Origin: Nocardia bovistercoris
GTDB lineage: Bacteria > Actinomycetota > Actinomycetes > Mycobacteriales > Mycobacteriaceae
Assembly: GCF_015674855.1 (NCBI RefSeq)
Contig: NZ_JADMLG010000008.1
Span: 124,001-188,000, forward strand
DNA: 64,000 bases
Direction: 5' to 3'
Shown here: positions 17,288 through 26,883 of the stretch, piece after piece
Layout of the letters: the number at the start of each line of letters is the position of its first letter
Numbering within the stretch: the stretch's first letter is position 1
Made by a program: the position numbers and the translations under genes
Notes under the pieces: generated by a model
What the model was told of the DNA's origin: nothing
The model's input: only the letters and a program-made list of their open reading frames with translations
The model's database searches: none

Positions 17288-18193
17288 CTATCGAGACGGA
17301 TGCACCACGAGCACCGGGCACGGCGCGCGCTGGACCAGTGTCGCACTCGTCGATCCGAGCATGAACCGGGCGAAGCGTCCGCGTCCTCGGCTGCCGACGA
17401 CCAGCAGCCGAGCCGCTCGCGCCCGGTTCAGCAGCTGATCCCGTGCGGTGCCGCGCGCCACTTCCCGCTCGACGGTGACCGACGGGTACCGCTCCCGCCA
17501 TCCCGCCAATCGCTCGGCCAGCAGCGCTCGCTCCGGCGCCGCCACGTCCACGGGTTCTTCGGCGGCTTCCAGCAGACGGGAGAATCGCCCCGCGTACGGG
17601 TCGGCCCAACTGTGCACGGCGACCAGCGGTGCGCCGATGGTCGCCGCCTCGCGGAAGGCGACGCCGGTCGCGGCCTCGCTGACCGGGCTGCCGTCGATCC
17701 CCACTACCACCGGACCGGTGCGCGGCAGCTGATCCGCCGTCCCGGCGCGCACCACGGCGACGGTTCCGTTCGCCCGGCTCACGACCGAGAGCAGGATCGA
17801 GCCGAGCCGCCCGAATCCGCCGCTGTCGGTCGGACCGCCGAGCACCACCATGTGGGCGGTCGCGGAGTACTCGATCAGCAGTTCGGCCGGGTCGCCGTCG
17901 TCGAGTCGGGTGTGCACGGTCACGGTCGGCGCGGTCCGTTCGGCCAACGCCCGCGCCTCCCGGATGATGCGGTCGCTGATCTCGCCGATGACGGAACTCG
18001 GGTACGGGGCGAACGGCCCGCCCGCGGCCGCGAGGTCCATGCCGTGCGCGAGCACCAGGTCGCGGCGGCGTTCGGCGGCGGTTTCGGCGGCCCACCGGAC
18101 CGCGAGATCGGCCGCGTCGGTGCCGTCGACGCCGACGACAACGGGCGCGGCGGCCAGGGAATGCGGATCGCCGGGTTCGGTCATGCGCGCCAC
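17288..18193 (-). CDS. Universal stress protein with two Usp domains
   Basis: A 301-residue tandem UspA protein. Domain 1 starts VVVGVDGTDAADLAVRWA and has the nucleotide loop GGPTDSGGFGRLGS; domain 2 starts VVVGIDGSPVSEAATGVA and has GSRGRGRFARFMLGST, matching the ATP-binding G-2x-G-9x-G(S/T) pattern. Double-domain Usps of this kind in mycobacteria respond to low oxygen or starvation. The ATG at 18193 is used; a second ATG at 18184 is equally possible. It lies alone on the minus strand and is divergent from the LLM oxidoreductase gene. Its regulation is not visible. Confidence 0.88.
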   Translation of the reverse strand: MARMTEPGDPHSLAAAPVVVGVDGTDAADLAVRWAAETAAERRRDLVLAHGMDLAAAGGPFAPYPSSVIGEISDRIIREARALAERTAPTVTVHTRLDDGDPAELLIEYSATAHMVVLGGPTDSGGFGRLGSILLSVVSRANGTVAVVRAGTADQLPRTGPVVVGIDGSPVSEAATGVAFREAATIGAPLVAVHSWADPYAGRFSRLLEAAEEPVDVAAPERALLAERLAGWRERYPSVTVEREVARGTARDQLLNRARAARLLVVGSRGRGRFARFMLGSTSATLVQRAPCPVLVVHPSR

Positions 18194-18411
18194 GCGAATT
18201 CGCCGGAATCGAGCATCTGCCAGCCTCCGTTCGGATGTGCCATCGCGGGCCGGAGCGCCTGCCTGCCGCGCACCGTCATCGATGTTGCCATGATTTAGCC
18301 GTCCGACGGGAACCCGGCCGGTTCTGGTTGCGCCGCCGAGCGTCGGCGATACCCGATCGCGGTAGCACCGGTAGCCTCGTTCGGGGAACCGGCCCGACCG
18401 AGGAGCGCCGC

Positions 18412-19206
18412 ATGAGTCGTCCTGTCCGCATCGGAGTTCAACTACAACCTCAGCACGCGCCCGACTACGGGCTCATCCGCGACGCCGTGTTGCGCGCGGA
18501 GGACGCCGGGGTCGACATCGTCTTCAACTGGGATCACTTCTACCCGCTCACCGGCGACCCGGTCGGCGCGCATTTCGAGTCGTGGACCATGCTCGGCGCG
18601 TTCGCCGAGCAGACCGAGCGGGTCGAGATCGGCGCGCTGGTCACCGGCGGCGGCTACCGCAATCCCGACCTGCTCGCCGACATGGCCCGCACCGTCGACC
18701 ACATCAGCGGCGGCCGCCTGATCCTCGGCATCGGCGCGGGCTGGTTCGAGAAGGACTACGACGAGTACGGCTACGAATTCGGCACGCCGGGAACCAGACT
18801 CGCGCTGCTGAAGGACAACCTGGCCCGCATCGCCGCCCGCCTGCCGAAGCTGAATCCGGCTCCGACCCGCCACATCCCGATCCTCATCGGGGGTGGCGGC
18901 GAACGCAAAACCCTGCGTTTGGTCGCCGAATACGCCGACATCTGGCACACTTTCGCCGACCTCGACGTCATCGCCCACAAGAACAAGGTCCTCGCCGACC
19001 ACAGCGCCGACCTCGGCGTGGATGACGCCCGCGTCGAACGCTCGGTCCAATGGCCCGGTCTCGACCGCGCCCCCGAATTCGTCCAGGCGGGCGTGACCCT
19101 GTTCACCATCGGCGTGAGCGGCCCCGACTACGACCTGAGCACCGTCGAGAAGGCCGTGGCCTGGCGCGACGAAGTCAACCCAGAACCGGTGCCCGGCATC
19201 GCATGA
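18412..19206 (+). CDS. LLM class F420-dependent oxidoreductase
   Basis: A 264-residue luciferase-like TIM-barrel protein. Signatures include the N-terminal VRIGVQLQPQHAPDYG, FNWDHFYPL, ARTVDHISGGRLILGIGAGWFEKDYDEYGYEFGT (split here only in description) and IPILIGGGGERKTLRLVAEYAD, which are typical of mycobacterial F420-dependent enzymes. The length equals, to my memory, that of the M. tuberculosis homologue near ino1 (Rv0044c). The ATG at 18412 follows GAGGAGCGCC. The substrate cannot be told. It is transcribed away from the universal stress protein gene. Confidence 0.85.
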   Translation: MSRPVRIGVQLQPQHAPDYGLIRDAVLRAEDAGVDIVFNWDHFYPLTGDPVGAHFESWTMLGAFAEQTERVEIGALVTGGGYRNPDLLADMARTVDHISGGRLILGIGAGWFEKDYDEYGYEFGTPGTRLALLKDNLARIAARLPKLNPAPTRHIPILIGGGGERKTLRLVAEYADIWHTFADLDVIAHKNKVLADHSADLGVDDARVERSVQWPGLDRAPEFVQAGVTLFTIGVSGPDYDLSTVEKAVAWRDEVNPEPVPGIA

Positions 19207-19328
19207 GACCGGGTTGCCGTCGGTCGGCGGCCGATTCTCGGCGGATTCGACTCGAGCTGATCGCAACGTTCTCAACAGCGTCGATGGGCGAGGCGGCGGG
19301 TTAGCCGGAGAATTGCATTGCGTCGGCC

Positions 19329-19334
19329 TATAGG
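19329..19334 (+). promoter_or_regulatory. Candidate -10 element for a leaderless amino-acid transporter mRNA
   Basis: TATAGG lies 8 bp before the ATG at 19343. That spacing would place transcription start at or next to the start codon, a common leaderless arrangement in mycobacteria and relatives. No ribosome site precedes the ATG (TTTTTCGC only), which fits. No good -35 is seen. Confidence 0.45.
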
Positions 19335-19342
19335 TTTTTCGC

Positions 19343-21136
19343 ATGGCTGGTCTGCTCAGTGTGCGGTTCCGTGCGTTGATCGCCGTGCTGTTGCTCGCCG
19401 TCGCCGCGCTCGCGACGGGGTGCGGTTCCGGCGGTGATTCCTCGCCGGGCGGCGACCTGTGCGCGCCGCCGGGAGTGAACGCGGCGTCGGCGGCGCCGAC
19501 CGATCTGGCGTCCTCGGCCACCGCCGGTCCCGACCGGTTCACCACCGCATCGGCGCCACCGCTGACCTCGGTCGATGTCGGCAGGCTCGGGCTCGTCACG
19601 CCGGGCACGCTCAGTGTCGGCACCCTGTCCGACGCGCCGCCGAGCATCTGCGTCGATTCGAGCGGGTCGTTCACCGGTTTCGACAACGAACTGCTGCGGG
19701 CGGTGGCCGCGAAACTCGGTTTGCGCGTCGAGTTCTCGGGCACCGAGTTCGCGGGTCTGCTGGCCCAGGTCGCGGGTGGGCGTTTCGATGTCGGCTCGTC
19801 GAATATCACCACCACCGACGCGCGCCGCCAATTGGTCGACTTCACGAACGGTTACGACTTCGGCTATTTCGCGCTGGTCGTGCCGAACGGCAGTGCGATC
19901 GAAGGGTTCGCGGATCTGAACCGGGGCAGCCGGATCGCGGTGGTGCAGGGCACGGTGCAGGACGACTACGTCGTGAACACCCTGCGTCTCGACCCGGTCG
20001 AGTTCCCCGATTACAACACCGCCTACGCGAATCTGAAGTCGGGCCAGGTGGATGCCTGGGTCGCGCCGTCGGCGCAGGCCGAGGGCGCGATCAAACCCGG
20101 CGACGGCACGTCCGTGGCGCAGAACGCTTTCAGCTTGGACAATTTCGCGGCCTGGGCGGTCGGCAAGAACAACCAGCCGCTCGTCGACGCGCTCAACAGC
20201 GGACTCGACGCCGTGATCGCCGACGGCACCTACGCGCGCCTCTACAGCGACTGGGTGCCGCGCCAACTGCCGCCGGGCTGGAAACCGGGCTCGAAAGCCG
20301 TTCCGCCCCCGCAACTGCCCGACTTCGCCGCCATCGCCGCCGAACATGGCCCGCGCGACGACGGTGTGCGGCAGGCGCCGAAATCCACCCTGGAACAACT
20401 CGGCGACACCTTCTTCGACTGGTCGCTGTACCGCAAGGCATTTCCCGACCTGATCAAGACCGGCCTGCCGAATACCCTTGTGCTCGCGGTGGTCTCGGGC
20501 GCGCTCGGCACCGTCATCGGCATGCTGCTCGCGGTCGCGGGCATCTCGCGCACGCGCTGGCTGCGCTGGCCCGCGCGGGTCTACACCGACATCTTCCGCG
20601 GCCTGCCCGCCGTGGTGATCATCCTGCTCATCGGACTCGGCGTCGGCCCGGTGGTCCGCGAGGTCACCGGCAACAATCCGTACTGGCTCGGCGCCGTCGC
20701 GCTGGCACTGCTCGCCTCGGCCTATATCGGCGAGATCTTCCGGTCCGGCATCCAATCCGTGGAACCGGGACAGTTGGAGGCGGCCCGCGCGATCGGGCTC
20801 GGATACCGGCAGGCCATGACCCTCGTGGTGATCCCGCAGGGCGTGCGCCGGGTACTGCCCGCCCTGATGAACCAGTTCATCGCACTCATCAAGGACTCCT
20901 CCCTCATCTACTTCCTCGGACTGCTCGCGACCCAGCGGGAACTGTTCGCGGTCGGCCGGGATCTGAACGCGCAGACCGGGAATCTGTCCCCGCTGGTCGC
21001 CGCCGGACTGGTCTATCTGCTGCTCACGATCCCGCTCACCCACCTGGTGAACTACATCGATCGCAGGATGCGCACCGGCGGACCCGACCGCCCCATCGAC
21101 GAACTCGAACAGGCCACGATCGCGGAAGGACGCTGA
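19343..21136 (+). CDS. Polar amino-acid ABC importer: fused substrate-binding protein and permease
   Basis: One 597-residue chain joins two parts that are usually separate. The N-terminal lipoprotein signal ends at ATGC (Cys27), followed by a family 3 amino-acid binding domain (FTGFDNELLRAVAAKLGL, FDVGSSNITTTDARR, VVQGTVQDDYV, to about residue 315). After a linker comes a HisM/GlnP-type permease (residues about 365-580, EAA-like EAARAIGLGYRQAMTLVVIPQG). The binding domain would sit outside, tethered to the channel. The ATPase gene follows 3 bp downstream. Glutamine, glutamate or another polar amino acid is the likely cargo; which one is not clear. Confidence 0.9.
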   Translation: MAGLLSVRFRALIAVLLLAVAALATGCGSGGDSSPGGDLCAPPGVNAASAAPTDLASSATAGPDRFTTASAPPLTSVDVGRLGLVTPGTLSVGTLSDAPPSICVDSSGSFTGFDNELLRAVAAKLGLRVEFSGTEFAGLLAQVAGGRFDVGSSNITTTDARRQLVDFTNGYDFGYFALVVPNGSAIEGFADLNRGSRIAVVQGTVQDDYVVNTLRLDPVEFPDYNTAYANLKSGQVDAWVAPSAQAEGAIKPGDGTSVAQNAFSLDNFAAWAVGKNNQPLVDALNSGLDAVIADGTYARLYSDWVPRQLPPGWKPGSKAVPPPQLPDFAAIAAEHGPRDDGVRQAPKSTLEQLGDTFFDWSLYRKAFPDLIKTGLPNTLVLAVVSGALGTVIGMLLAVAGISRTRWLRWPARVYTDIFRGLPAVVIILLIGLGVGPVVREVTGNNPYWLGAVALALLASAYIGEIFRSGIQSVEPGQLEAARAIGLGYRQAMTLVVIPQGVRRVLPALMNQFIALIKDSSLIYFLGLLATQRELFAVGRDLNAQTGNLSPLVAAGLVYLLLTIPLTHLVNYIDRRMRTGGPDRPIDELEQATIAEGR

Positions 21137-21139
21137 CCC

Positions 21140-21880
<741 letters not shown>

Positions 21881-21975
21881 GCAGGCACACCATCAGTTAC
21901 CTGCACTGATGCAACCCTGCTAATGTGTTGATGTTCACAGATTCACCTGTCCATCGCCATGGAAGAAGGCTTCTG

Positions 21976-22272
21976 ATGACCACAGCACACGTCGAGCACA
22001 CCGACCACGCGCACGTGCACGGCGCCGGATGCGGACACGTCGCGGTACCGCACGGCGACCATGTCGACTACGTCCACGACGGCCACCTGCACCGCGCTCA
22101 CGACGGTCACTTCGACGAGTGCGAACCGTCCGGGCACACCGAACACGCGAGTCACGAGCACGTGCACGGCGAAGGCTGCGGTCACGTCGCCGTGCCGCAC
22201 GGCGACCACATGGACTACATCCACGACGGCCACCGGCACGCCGCCCACAACGGTCACTACGACGAGCACTGA
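21976..22272 (+). CDS. His-rich metal-binding protein made of two tandem repeats
   Basis: A 98-residue soluble protein with 27 His residues. Residues 13-48 and 62-97 are near-identical repeats built around HVHGxGCGHVAVPHGDH, then DYxHDGHxH and HxGHxDE, with one Cys per repeat in the GCGH step. Such small proteins are sometimes annotated as zinc transporter permeases, but there is no membrane segment here. It more likely stores or chaperones zinc, nickel or a similar metal. The ATG at 21976 has GGAAGAAGG ahead of it. No metal transporter lies next to it, and the 95 bp upstream may hold a metal-regulated promoter that I cannot define. Confidence 0.8.
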   Translation: MTTAHVEHTDHAHVHGAGCGHVAVPHGDHVDYVHDGHLHRAHDGHFDECEPSGHTEHASHEHVHGEGCGHVAVPHGDHMDYIHDGHRHAAHNGHYDEH

Positions 22273-22554
22273 TCCCGGGGGCGGTGCGCACGGCGGCCGA
22301 GTCGGCGGGTCGCCTTCGCTGTCAGCCGGTCGGATGTCCTCGAGTCGGGCCGCTGCCATGGTTTTGGTGGCGGGTGGTCTTCGAGTCCGGTCGGCGGGCC
22401 GCGCTCGAGCCGAGCCCGGCGAGTCGCTCTCGATCGGCTGAGGTGAGTCGCCCTCGAACCGGGCCGGTGGCTTCCAGCGATCCTGCCCGGACGAGCTATC
22501 CGGAACCCCGGTCGGCGGGATGTCCTGTCGGTGGGCGGGGCTAGAGTCGGCCGG

Positions 22555-23394
22555 GTGATCGAGGCAACGAAGATCTCCACCGCGGCAGGCACCTTCGACG
22601 CACTCGCCTGCGGCCGGGCGGGCGGCCGCGAAGTGCTGATGCTGCACGGCTTCCCGCAGGCCGCGATCGAATGGGAATTCCAGCTGTCGGCGCTGGGCAA
22701 CGGCGGTTGCCACGTCGTCGCCCCCGATCAGCGCGGATACTCCGCGGGCGCGCGACCGGAACGGGCCGAGGACTACCGGCTGGAAGAACTGGTAAGCGAC
22801 GTCGCCGCCTTCGCCGACGAACTCGGCTGGGAGCGTTTCGATCTCATCGGCCACGACTGGGGCGCCTACGTCGGCTGGGCCGCCGCCGCCGAATTCCCCG
22901 ACCGGGTCCGCACCCTCACCGCGGTATCCATGCCCCACCCCGCCGCGCTGCTGAGCGCCATGGCCGAAGACGAGGACCAGGCGCTGCGCTCCCAATACCT
23001 CGACATGATGCGCAGACCGCGCGTCGCGGAACGAATCCTGCTCGCCGACAACGCCGCCGGACTACGCAAGATCTTCGACTGGAAGATCCCCGAAGAGCGC
23101 GTCGACGACTACATTCACCGCCTCACCCAGCCCGAAGCCTTCACCGCCGCCCTCAACTGGTACCGCGCCATGCACCTGACCGGCCCCGTCCCACCCGTCC
23201 CGGTCCCCACCCTGTACGTATGGGGCACCGAAGACGCCACCATCGGCTCCACCGCCGCCACCACCTGCGCCGCCCACGTCACCGGCCCCTACCGCTTCGA
23301 AATGCTCGAAGACATCTCCCACTGGATCCCCGAACAATCCCCCGAAGTCCTCACCATGCTCATCATGGAACACCTCCTGTCCCACCGAGCCTGA
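22555..23394 (+). CDS. Alpha/beta hydrolase, epoxide hydrolase-like
   Basis: A 279-residue alpha/beta-hydrolase fold protein. The oxyanion motif HGFP and the nucleophile elbow GHDWGAYVGW with Asp101 match the epoxide hydrolase/haloalkane dehalogenase group, in which the first step is attack by Asp. The late His lies in EDISHWIPEQSP. A GTG at 22555 is used (VIEATKIST start); another possible start is GTG 22531. It stands alone between the His-rich gene and a toxin-antitoxin pair. The substrate is unknown, and a dehalogenase cannot be excluded. Confidence 0.8.
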   Translation: MIEATKISTAAGTFDALACGRAGGREVLMLHGFPQAAIEWEFQLSALGNGGCHVVAPDQRGYSAGARPERAEDYRLEELVSDVAAFADELGWERFDLIGHDWGAYVGWAAAAEFPDRVRTLTAVSMPHPAALLSAMAEDEDQALRSQYLDMMRRPRVAERILLADNAAGLRKIFDWKIPEERVDDYIHRLTQPEAFTAALNWYRAMHLTGPVPPVPVPTLYVWGTEDATIGSTAATTCAAHVTGPYRFEMLEDISHWIPEQSPEVLTMLIMEHLLSHRA

Positions 23395-23472
23395 ACCCCT
23401 TCACCCCGCATCTCGCAACGGCTCGAACTGGACACTGAGCCGCAGTTCCAACGCTTCGCGGAGTTGATGTGT

Positions 23473-23480
23473 AACATGTT
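23473..23480. promoter_or_regulatory. Palindrome at the antitoxin start, candidate autoregulatory operator
   Basis: AACATGTT is a perfect 8-bp palindrome, bracketed by GTTGA (23463-23467) and TCAAC (23480-23484). It overlaps the region of the first in-frame ATG codons of the antitoxin gene. Phd-type antitoxins repress their own operons at such sites. The exact operator is not proven. Confidence 0.4.
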
Positions 23481-23484
23481 CAAC

Positions 23485-23757
23485 ATGAGTACACAAAGTC
23501 TGCGGGAGTTGCGGATGCAACTCGGTGCCATTGTGCGTGAGGTGGCGGCGAGCGGTGACGAGGTGATCATCACCGACAATGGCAGTGAAGTCGCGGTGAT
23601 CATCTCCATGGCGGACTACGAGCGTTTGCACGAGCACGCCGACTTGGTGGATGCACTTCATCTGCGTGGGTTGCGTGAGGTTGGTTACGACATCATGTCG
23701 ATGTCGGAAATGCTCGATGCGCTCGGCGTCGATCCCGCCACGGTACTGGCGTCGTGA
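23485..23757 (+). CDS. Phd/YefM family antitoxin
   Basis: A 90-residue antitoxin. The N-terminal half is the Phd/YefM DNA-binding and dimerisation fold (LRELRMQLGAIVREVAASGDEVIITDNG, described by its ends, then VAVIISMADYERL). The C-terminal part would wrap and inhibit the toxin. In-frame starts exist at 23464 (TTG), 23467, 23476 and 23485; ATG 23485 fits family starts. The stop overlaps the toxin start by 4 bp (GTGA), the usual coupled arrangement. Confidence 0.85.
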   Translation: MSTQSLRELRMQLGAIVREVAASGDEVIITDNGSEVAVIISMADYERLHEHADLVDALHLRGLREVGYDIMSMSEMLDALGVDPATVLAS

Positions 23758-24002
23758 GGGCGCAGTTCCACTCCGAAGTTCTCAAACAACTCCAGAAGTT
23801 GCCGCGCGATGTGCTCGAAGCCGCACTGCACGCGATCATCGATCTGACCGGTGACCCGCGGCCGCGCGGCGCGAAAAAGCTGGTGGGACAGTCAGATTGG
23901 CGAATCCGGATCGGGCAGTATCGCATCGTGTACGAGATCGACGACGATGAGCAGGTCGTCACGATCATGACAGTGGCGAAGCGTTCCGACGCTTACCGCT
24001 GA
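23754..24002 (+). CDS. RelE/ParE family toxin
   Basis: An 82-residue toxin of the RelE fold, starting at GTG within the antitoxin stop. Typical features are FHSEVLKQLQKLP at the start, RGAKKLVGQSDWRIRIGQYRIVYEI in the middle (described by its span), and the C-terminal VVTIMTVAKRSDAYR with basic and Tyr residues suited to mRNA cleavage at the ribosome. It ends 10 bp inside the convergent CHAT gene, so the two transcripts overlap tail to tail. Whether that has meaning for the neighbouring CHAT operon is unknown. Confidence 0.87.
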   Translation: MRAQFHSEVLKQLQKLPRDVLEAALHAIIDLTGDPRPRGAKKLVGQSDWRIRIGQYRIVYEIDDDEQVVTIMTVAKRSDAYR

Positions 24003-25309
24003 GGCGGGCTCGCGGTTGGGCGGGTGTCTATGGTGGCGAAGGCGGACCAGAGGATGGGGGAGTTCTCTATCGACGGGGTGTTTCGCCAGTGGGTGAGGCG
24101 GGTGCGTTGCCAGTCGGCGAGGGTGGTTATGGGGTCGGGGTGTTCGTGGGCGGTGTCGATGGCGCAGATGGCGTCGGTGAGGGGGGTGGCTTCGGGGGGT
24201 GCGCCCGCGGTGCGGTGGAAGGCGTGGTCGGTGGGGAGGGGCCAGCGGCTCGCGGTGACCAGTTCGGCGCCGCCGTTGAGCATGGCGGCGGTCAGGCCGA
24301 GAGCTTCGGAGAAGCGCAGGTCGCCGCCGCTTTCGCAGGCGATGAGGGCGACGCGGCTCGGGATGGGCCACAGTCTGTTGCCCGCGACGGGGGTGTCGGG
24401 GTCGAGGGTGTGGGTGCCGAGTAGCAGGTCCTTGGCGGAGAGTGGGCGGTGGTTGCGGGTCGGCTCGGCGAAACCGGTGGCGTCGGCCGTGCACGACAGG
24501 TGCAGTTCGGCGTTCTCGCTGCGACCCGATTCGGGTGCGGCGGCGGTGACGTGGCCTACGTAGATCAGGCGACTCGCGCCCGACCGCAAGGCCGCGGCGA
24601 GCCACGCGCGGTCGACGTCGGTGCGGCGGAAGATCTCGGTCGGTTCGGTGACGGCAGGCATCAGCCGCTTTCGCGCGGCGTAGTGCGCGATGCGATCGGT
24701 GAGCGGCGTCGGAGCACTCACTCTTCCCAGTACCGACCCGAGTGCGGAATCGGCGCGGAAACCGGGGATGCGCGGATCGAGCACCGCGACCACCGGCAAT
24801 TCGCGATCACGCTCCCACGAGCGGACCACGCGTCCCGGCGCGTGTAGAACACCTGCGGGCGCGAGCAATCCGATATCGGCGATATCGATCAGCCGCAGTT
24901 CCGGTGCGGGCGCGATGATCTCCCACGGCACCTGCGCCACCCGCGGCGAGGGTTGCAGGAGCAGACGCGGACGCACTCCGTCGCGGTAGACGGCCGCGAG
25001 CTGGTCGGCCAACCCGGACGGGAGCAGTGCACGGGAAAGCTGCTGCGCCAGTATATATTCGGACTTCGCCTCCGCGAACGCCCCTGCCGTGAGCGGGTGT
25101 TCGACGCCGCCGGGCGCAGTCGGATTCGGCAGCGCGTCCGCCAGCGCCCGCACCGCCTCCTCGATCGGCGCACCCGGCAGCACGCTCACACCGGCCTGCG
25201 CGAGATCCCCCTCCCACCGCCACGACATGTACAGATCACCCGCGTCGGCCATCCGCACCAGCACCGTCGGCCGTGCACCGCCCGGCCTGCTCAGGTCAGG
25301 CGCGTTCAT
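23993..25309 (-). CDS. CHAT domain protein (caspase-like cysteine protease)
   Basis: A 438-residue protein whose C-terminal half is a CHAT peptidase domain. The catalytic dyad is visible as His253 in LIYVGHVTAAAP and Cys325 in ALIACESGGD, followed by LNGGAELVTASRWPLPTDHA as in the family. A VPWEII segment near residue 128 is also characteristic of the region before CHAT domains. CHAT proteases in bacteria cleave partner proteins, for example on sensing phage or other stress. The start overlaps the stop of the TPR gene by 4 bp (ATGA). As the last gene of a coupled operon it is probably the effector, with the upstream products as sensors or targets. Confidence 0.85.
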   Translation of the reverse strand: MNAPDLSRPGGARPTVLVRMADAGDLYMSWRWEGDLAQAGVSVLPGAPIEEAVRALADALPNPTAPGGVEHPLTAGAFAEAKSEYILAQQLSRALLPSGLADQLAAVYRDGVRPRLLLQPSPRVAQVPWEIIAPAPELRLIDIADIGLLAPAGVLHAPGRVVRSWERDRELPVVAVLDPRIPGFRADSALGSVLGRVSAPTPLTDRIAHYAARKRLMPAVTEPTEIFRRTDVDRAWLAAALRSGASRLIYVGHVTAAAPESGRSENAELHLSCTADATGFAEPTRNHRPLSAKDLLLGTHTLDPDTPVAGNRLWPIPSRVALIACESGGDLRFSEALGLTAAMLNGGAELVTASRWPLPTDHAFHRTAGAPPEATPLTDAICAIDTAHEHPDPITTLADWQRTRLTHWRNTPSIENSPILWSAFATIDTRPTASPPQR

Positions 25310-26883
25310 GTCGGGACCATCAGTTCGTCGCGCACCCGGCGTCCGTATCGCTGCTCGGCGGCCGCGATGTAGGCCGCCAGTGCGACGTGCCCGTCGGCGC
25401 CGACCGTAACCCGAGGGGGCGGTGCGACCGGCAGACCCGCGCTCGCCGCCACCTCGGCCAGCGCCGCGCCGAGTTGCAGTGCGGTGGCGCCCGCGCGCGG
25501 ATTCGCGGTGGGTGACGCTGTTCCGGCCATGAGGTCCGTGCCCGCGGACAGTTCGCCCTCCTCGTCGGGCTGAACCGGGTCGGTTGTGGAGAGGAGGTCG
25601 AGTGGCAGCTGCGCGGGTGGCTCGGCTTCGGGTGGTACCAGATTCAATGTCGATCCAGCGCACTGTGTTTCGATCAGGTCCACGAGCAGTTGTCCGTTTC
25701 CGGACAGGTGGGCGAAGCGGAAGGCCAAGCGCATCGCGGGGTCGGCTATCGCGCGATTCCAGTGCTCGCGTTGACCGCCGTTGCCGAAGGTGTGGCGGAC
25801 GGCGTCGATGGCGATCGCCGAGGTGACCGCGAGATTGGTCGCGACGGTGCGGATTCCGGGGTCGGGCATGGCTTCCAGCACGGATTCGAGCAGCGTCGCG
25901 TGCCAGTAATCTATTTGCGCGCAGTGCAATCCGAGTCCACGTTCGGCGTAGGCGCGGAACGCCTCGGTCAGTAGCTGTTCACCTTCGGATACGGCACCGC
26001 GCCGGAATGCGACCGTCGCGAGTCGCACCCGCACGTCGGCGGCGTCGAGAACCGCTCCCGACGAGGTGAAATACTCGTGGGCGCTGCGGTAGAGATCGTG
26101 GGCGGAATCGAGTTCGCCGCGGCCTTCGGCGAGGAAACCCAGAGTCTTGAGCCCGATGCCCGCGCGATGCCCGAGTCCGGCGCGTTCGAAATAGTCCTGA
26201 CCCGCGCGCAGCAGCGGCTCGGCCTCGTCGAGGCGATCCATCCGCAGGAACATGGTCGCCAGGTTCTGTTGTGTCTCGGCGACGCCGTTGGGGTCGAGCG
26301 CCGACTCGAAGGCCGCGAGCGCCTGCCGCATGAAGTCCACGGCCAGTTCGCGGTGTCCGGTCTCGAAATAGGCGCCCGCCAGGTTCGACAGCGGGTGCCC
26401 AGCCAGATGCGGCGCGAAACGTACGGCCGCGTCGAGAGATTCGGTGGCGATCTCGATGGTGCGGGTCCACTGGCCGCGATGGAAGGCCACCGCGCACAGC
26501 GAAAGCAGGCACGCCACCCGCAGCGCGCCGAATTCCTCACCGTCGCCCAGTGTTTCGCGTGCCTGTTCGAGCGCGGCCTGCGCCTGCTCCAGTTCGCCGA
26601 CGTGTTGCAGCGCCTGAGAGTAGTTGACCAGCGCCGAAACCCGCTTCTCCACGGCGTCCGCAGGCATTTCGTCCAGCGCTTCGCGATACCAGCCGAGCGC
26701 GGTGGCGTGATCGCCGAGTTCGTCGGCCATGCTCGCGGCATTGATGAGCGCGCTGGTGCGCAGTCCACCTGTCGAGGTGCGTGCCGCCCGCTCGAATATC
26801 CGCAGCGCTTCGGCGACTTCACCGCGCTGGTAGGCGGCAGCGCCTTCCAACAGCACCGCGCGCCCGTCGTCCGGCTCGCTCAT
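25306..26883 (-). CDS. Tetratricopeptide repeat protein of the CHAT operon
   Basis: A 525-residue soluble protein made mostly of helical TPR units (AAAYQRGEVAEALRIFERA, LGDHATALGWYREAL, VGELEQAQAALEQA, FETGHRELAVDFMRQAL, MDRLDEAEPLLRAG and others, about residues 10-330). A Pro/Glu/Thr-rich linker follows and then a small C-terminal domain (TVGADGHVALAAYIAAAEQRYGRR). The start overlaps the upstream stop by one base (TGATG) and the stop overlaps the CHAT start. TPR proteins commonly dock to CHAT or caspase-like proteases, so it is probably the partner that senses a signal or holds the protease inactive. That role is inferred. Confidence 0.85.
   Translation of the reverse strand: MSEPDDGRAVLLEGAAAYQRGEVAEALRIFERAARTSTGGLRTSALINAASMADELGDHATALGWYREALDEMPADAVEKRVSALVNYSQALQHVGELEQAQAALEQARETLGDGEEFGALRVACLLSLCAVAFHRGQWTRTIEIATESLDAAVRFAPHLAGHPLSNLAGAYFETGHRELAVDFMRQALAAFESALDPNGVAETQQNLATMFLRMDRLDEAEPLLRAGQDYFERAGLGHRAGIGLKTLGFLAEGRGELDSAHDLYRSAHEYFTSSGAVLDAADVRVRLATVAFRRGAVSEGEQLLTEAFRAYAERGLGLHCAQIDYWHATLLESVLEAMPDPGIRTVATNLAVTSAIAIDAVRHTFGNGGQREHWNRAIADPAMRLAFRFAHLSGNGQLLVDLIETQCAGSTLNLVPPEAEPPAQLPLDLLSTTDPVQPDEEGELSAGTDLMAGTASPTANPRAGATALQLGAALAEVAASAGLPVAPPPRVTVGADGHVALAAYIAAAEQRYGRRVRDELMVPT

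Noticed and set aside
21890..21975. Zur- or Nur-type operator ahead of the His-rich gene
   Set aside because: The region is AT-richer than its surroundings, but I could not match a convincing palindrome, so no site is called.
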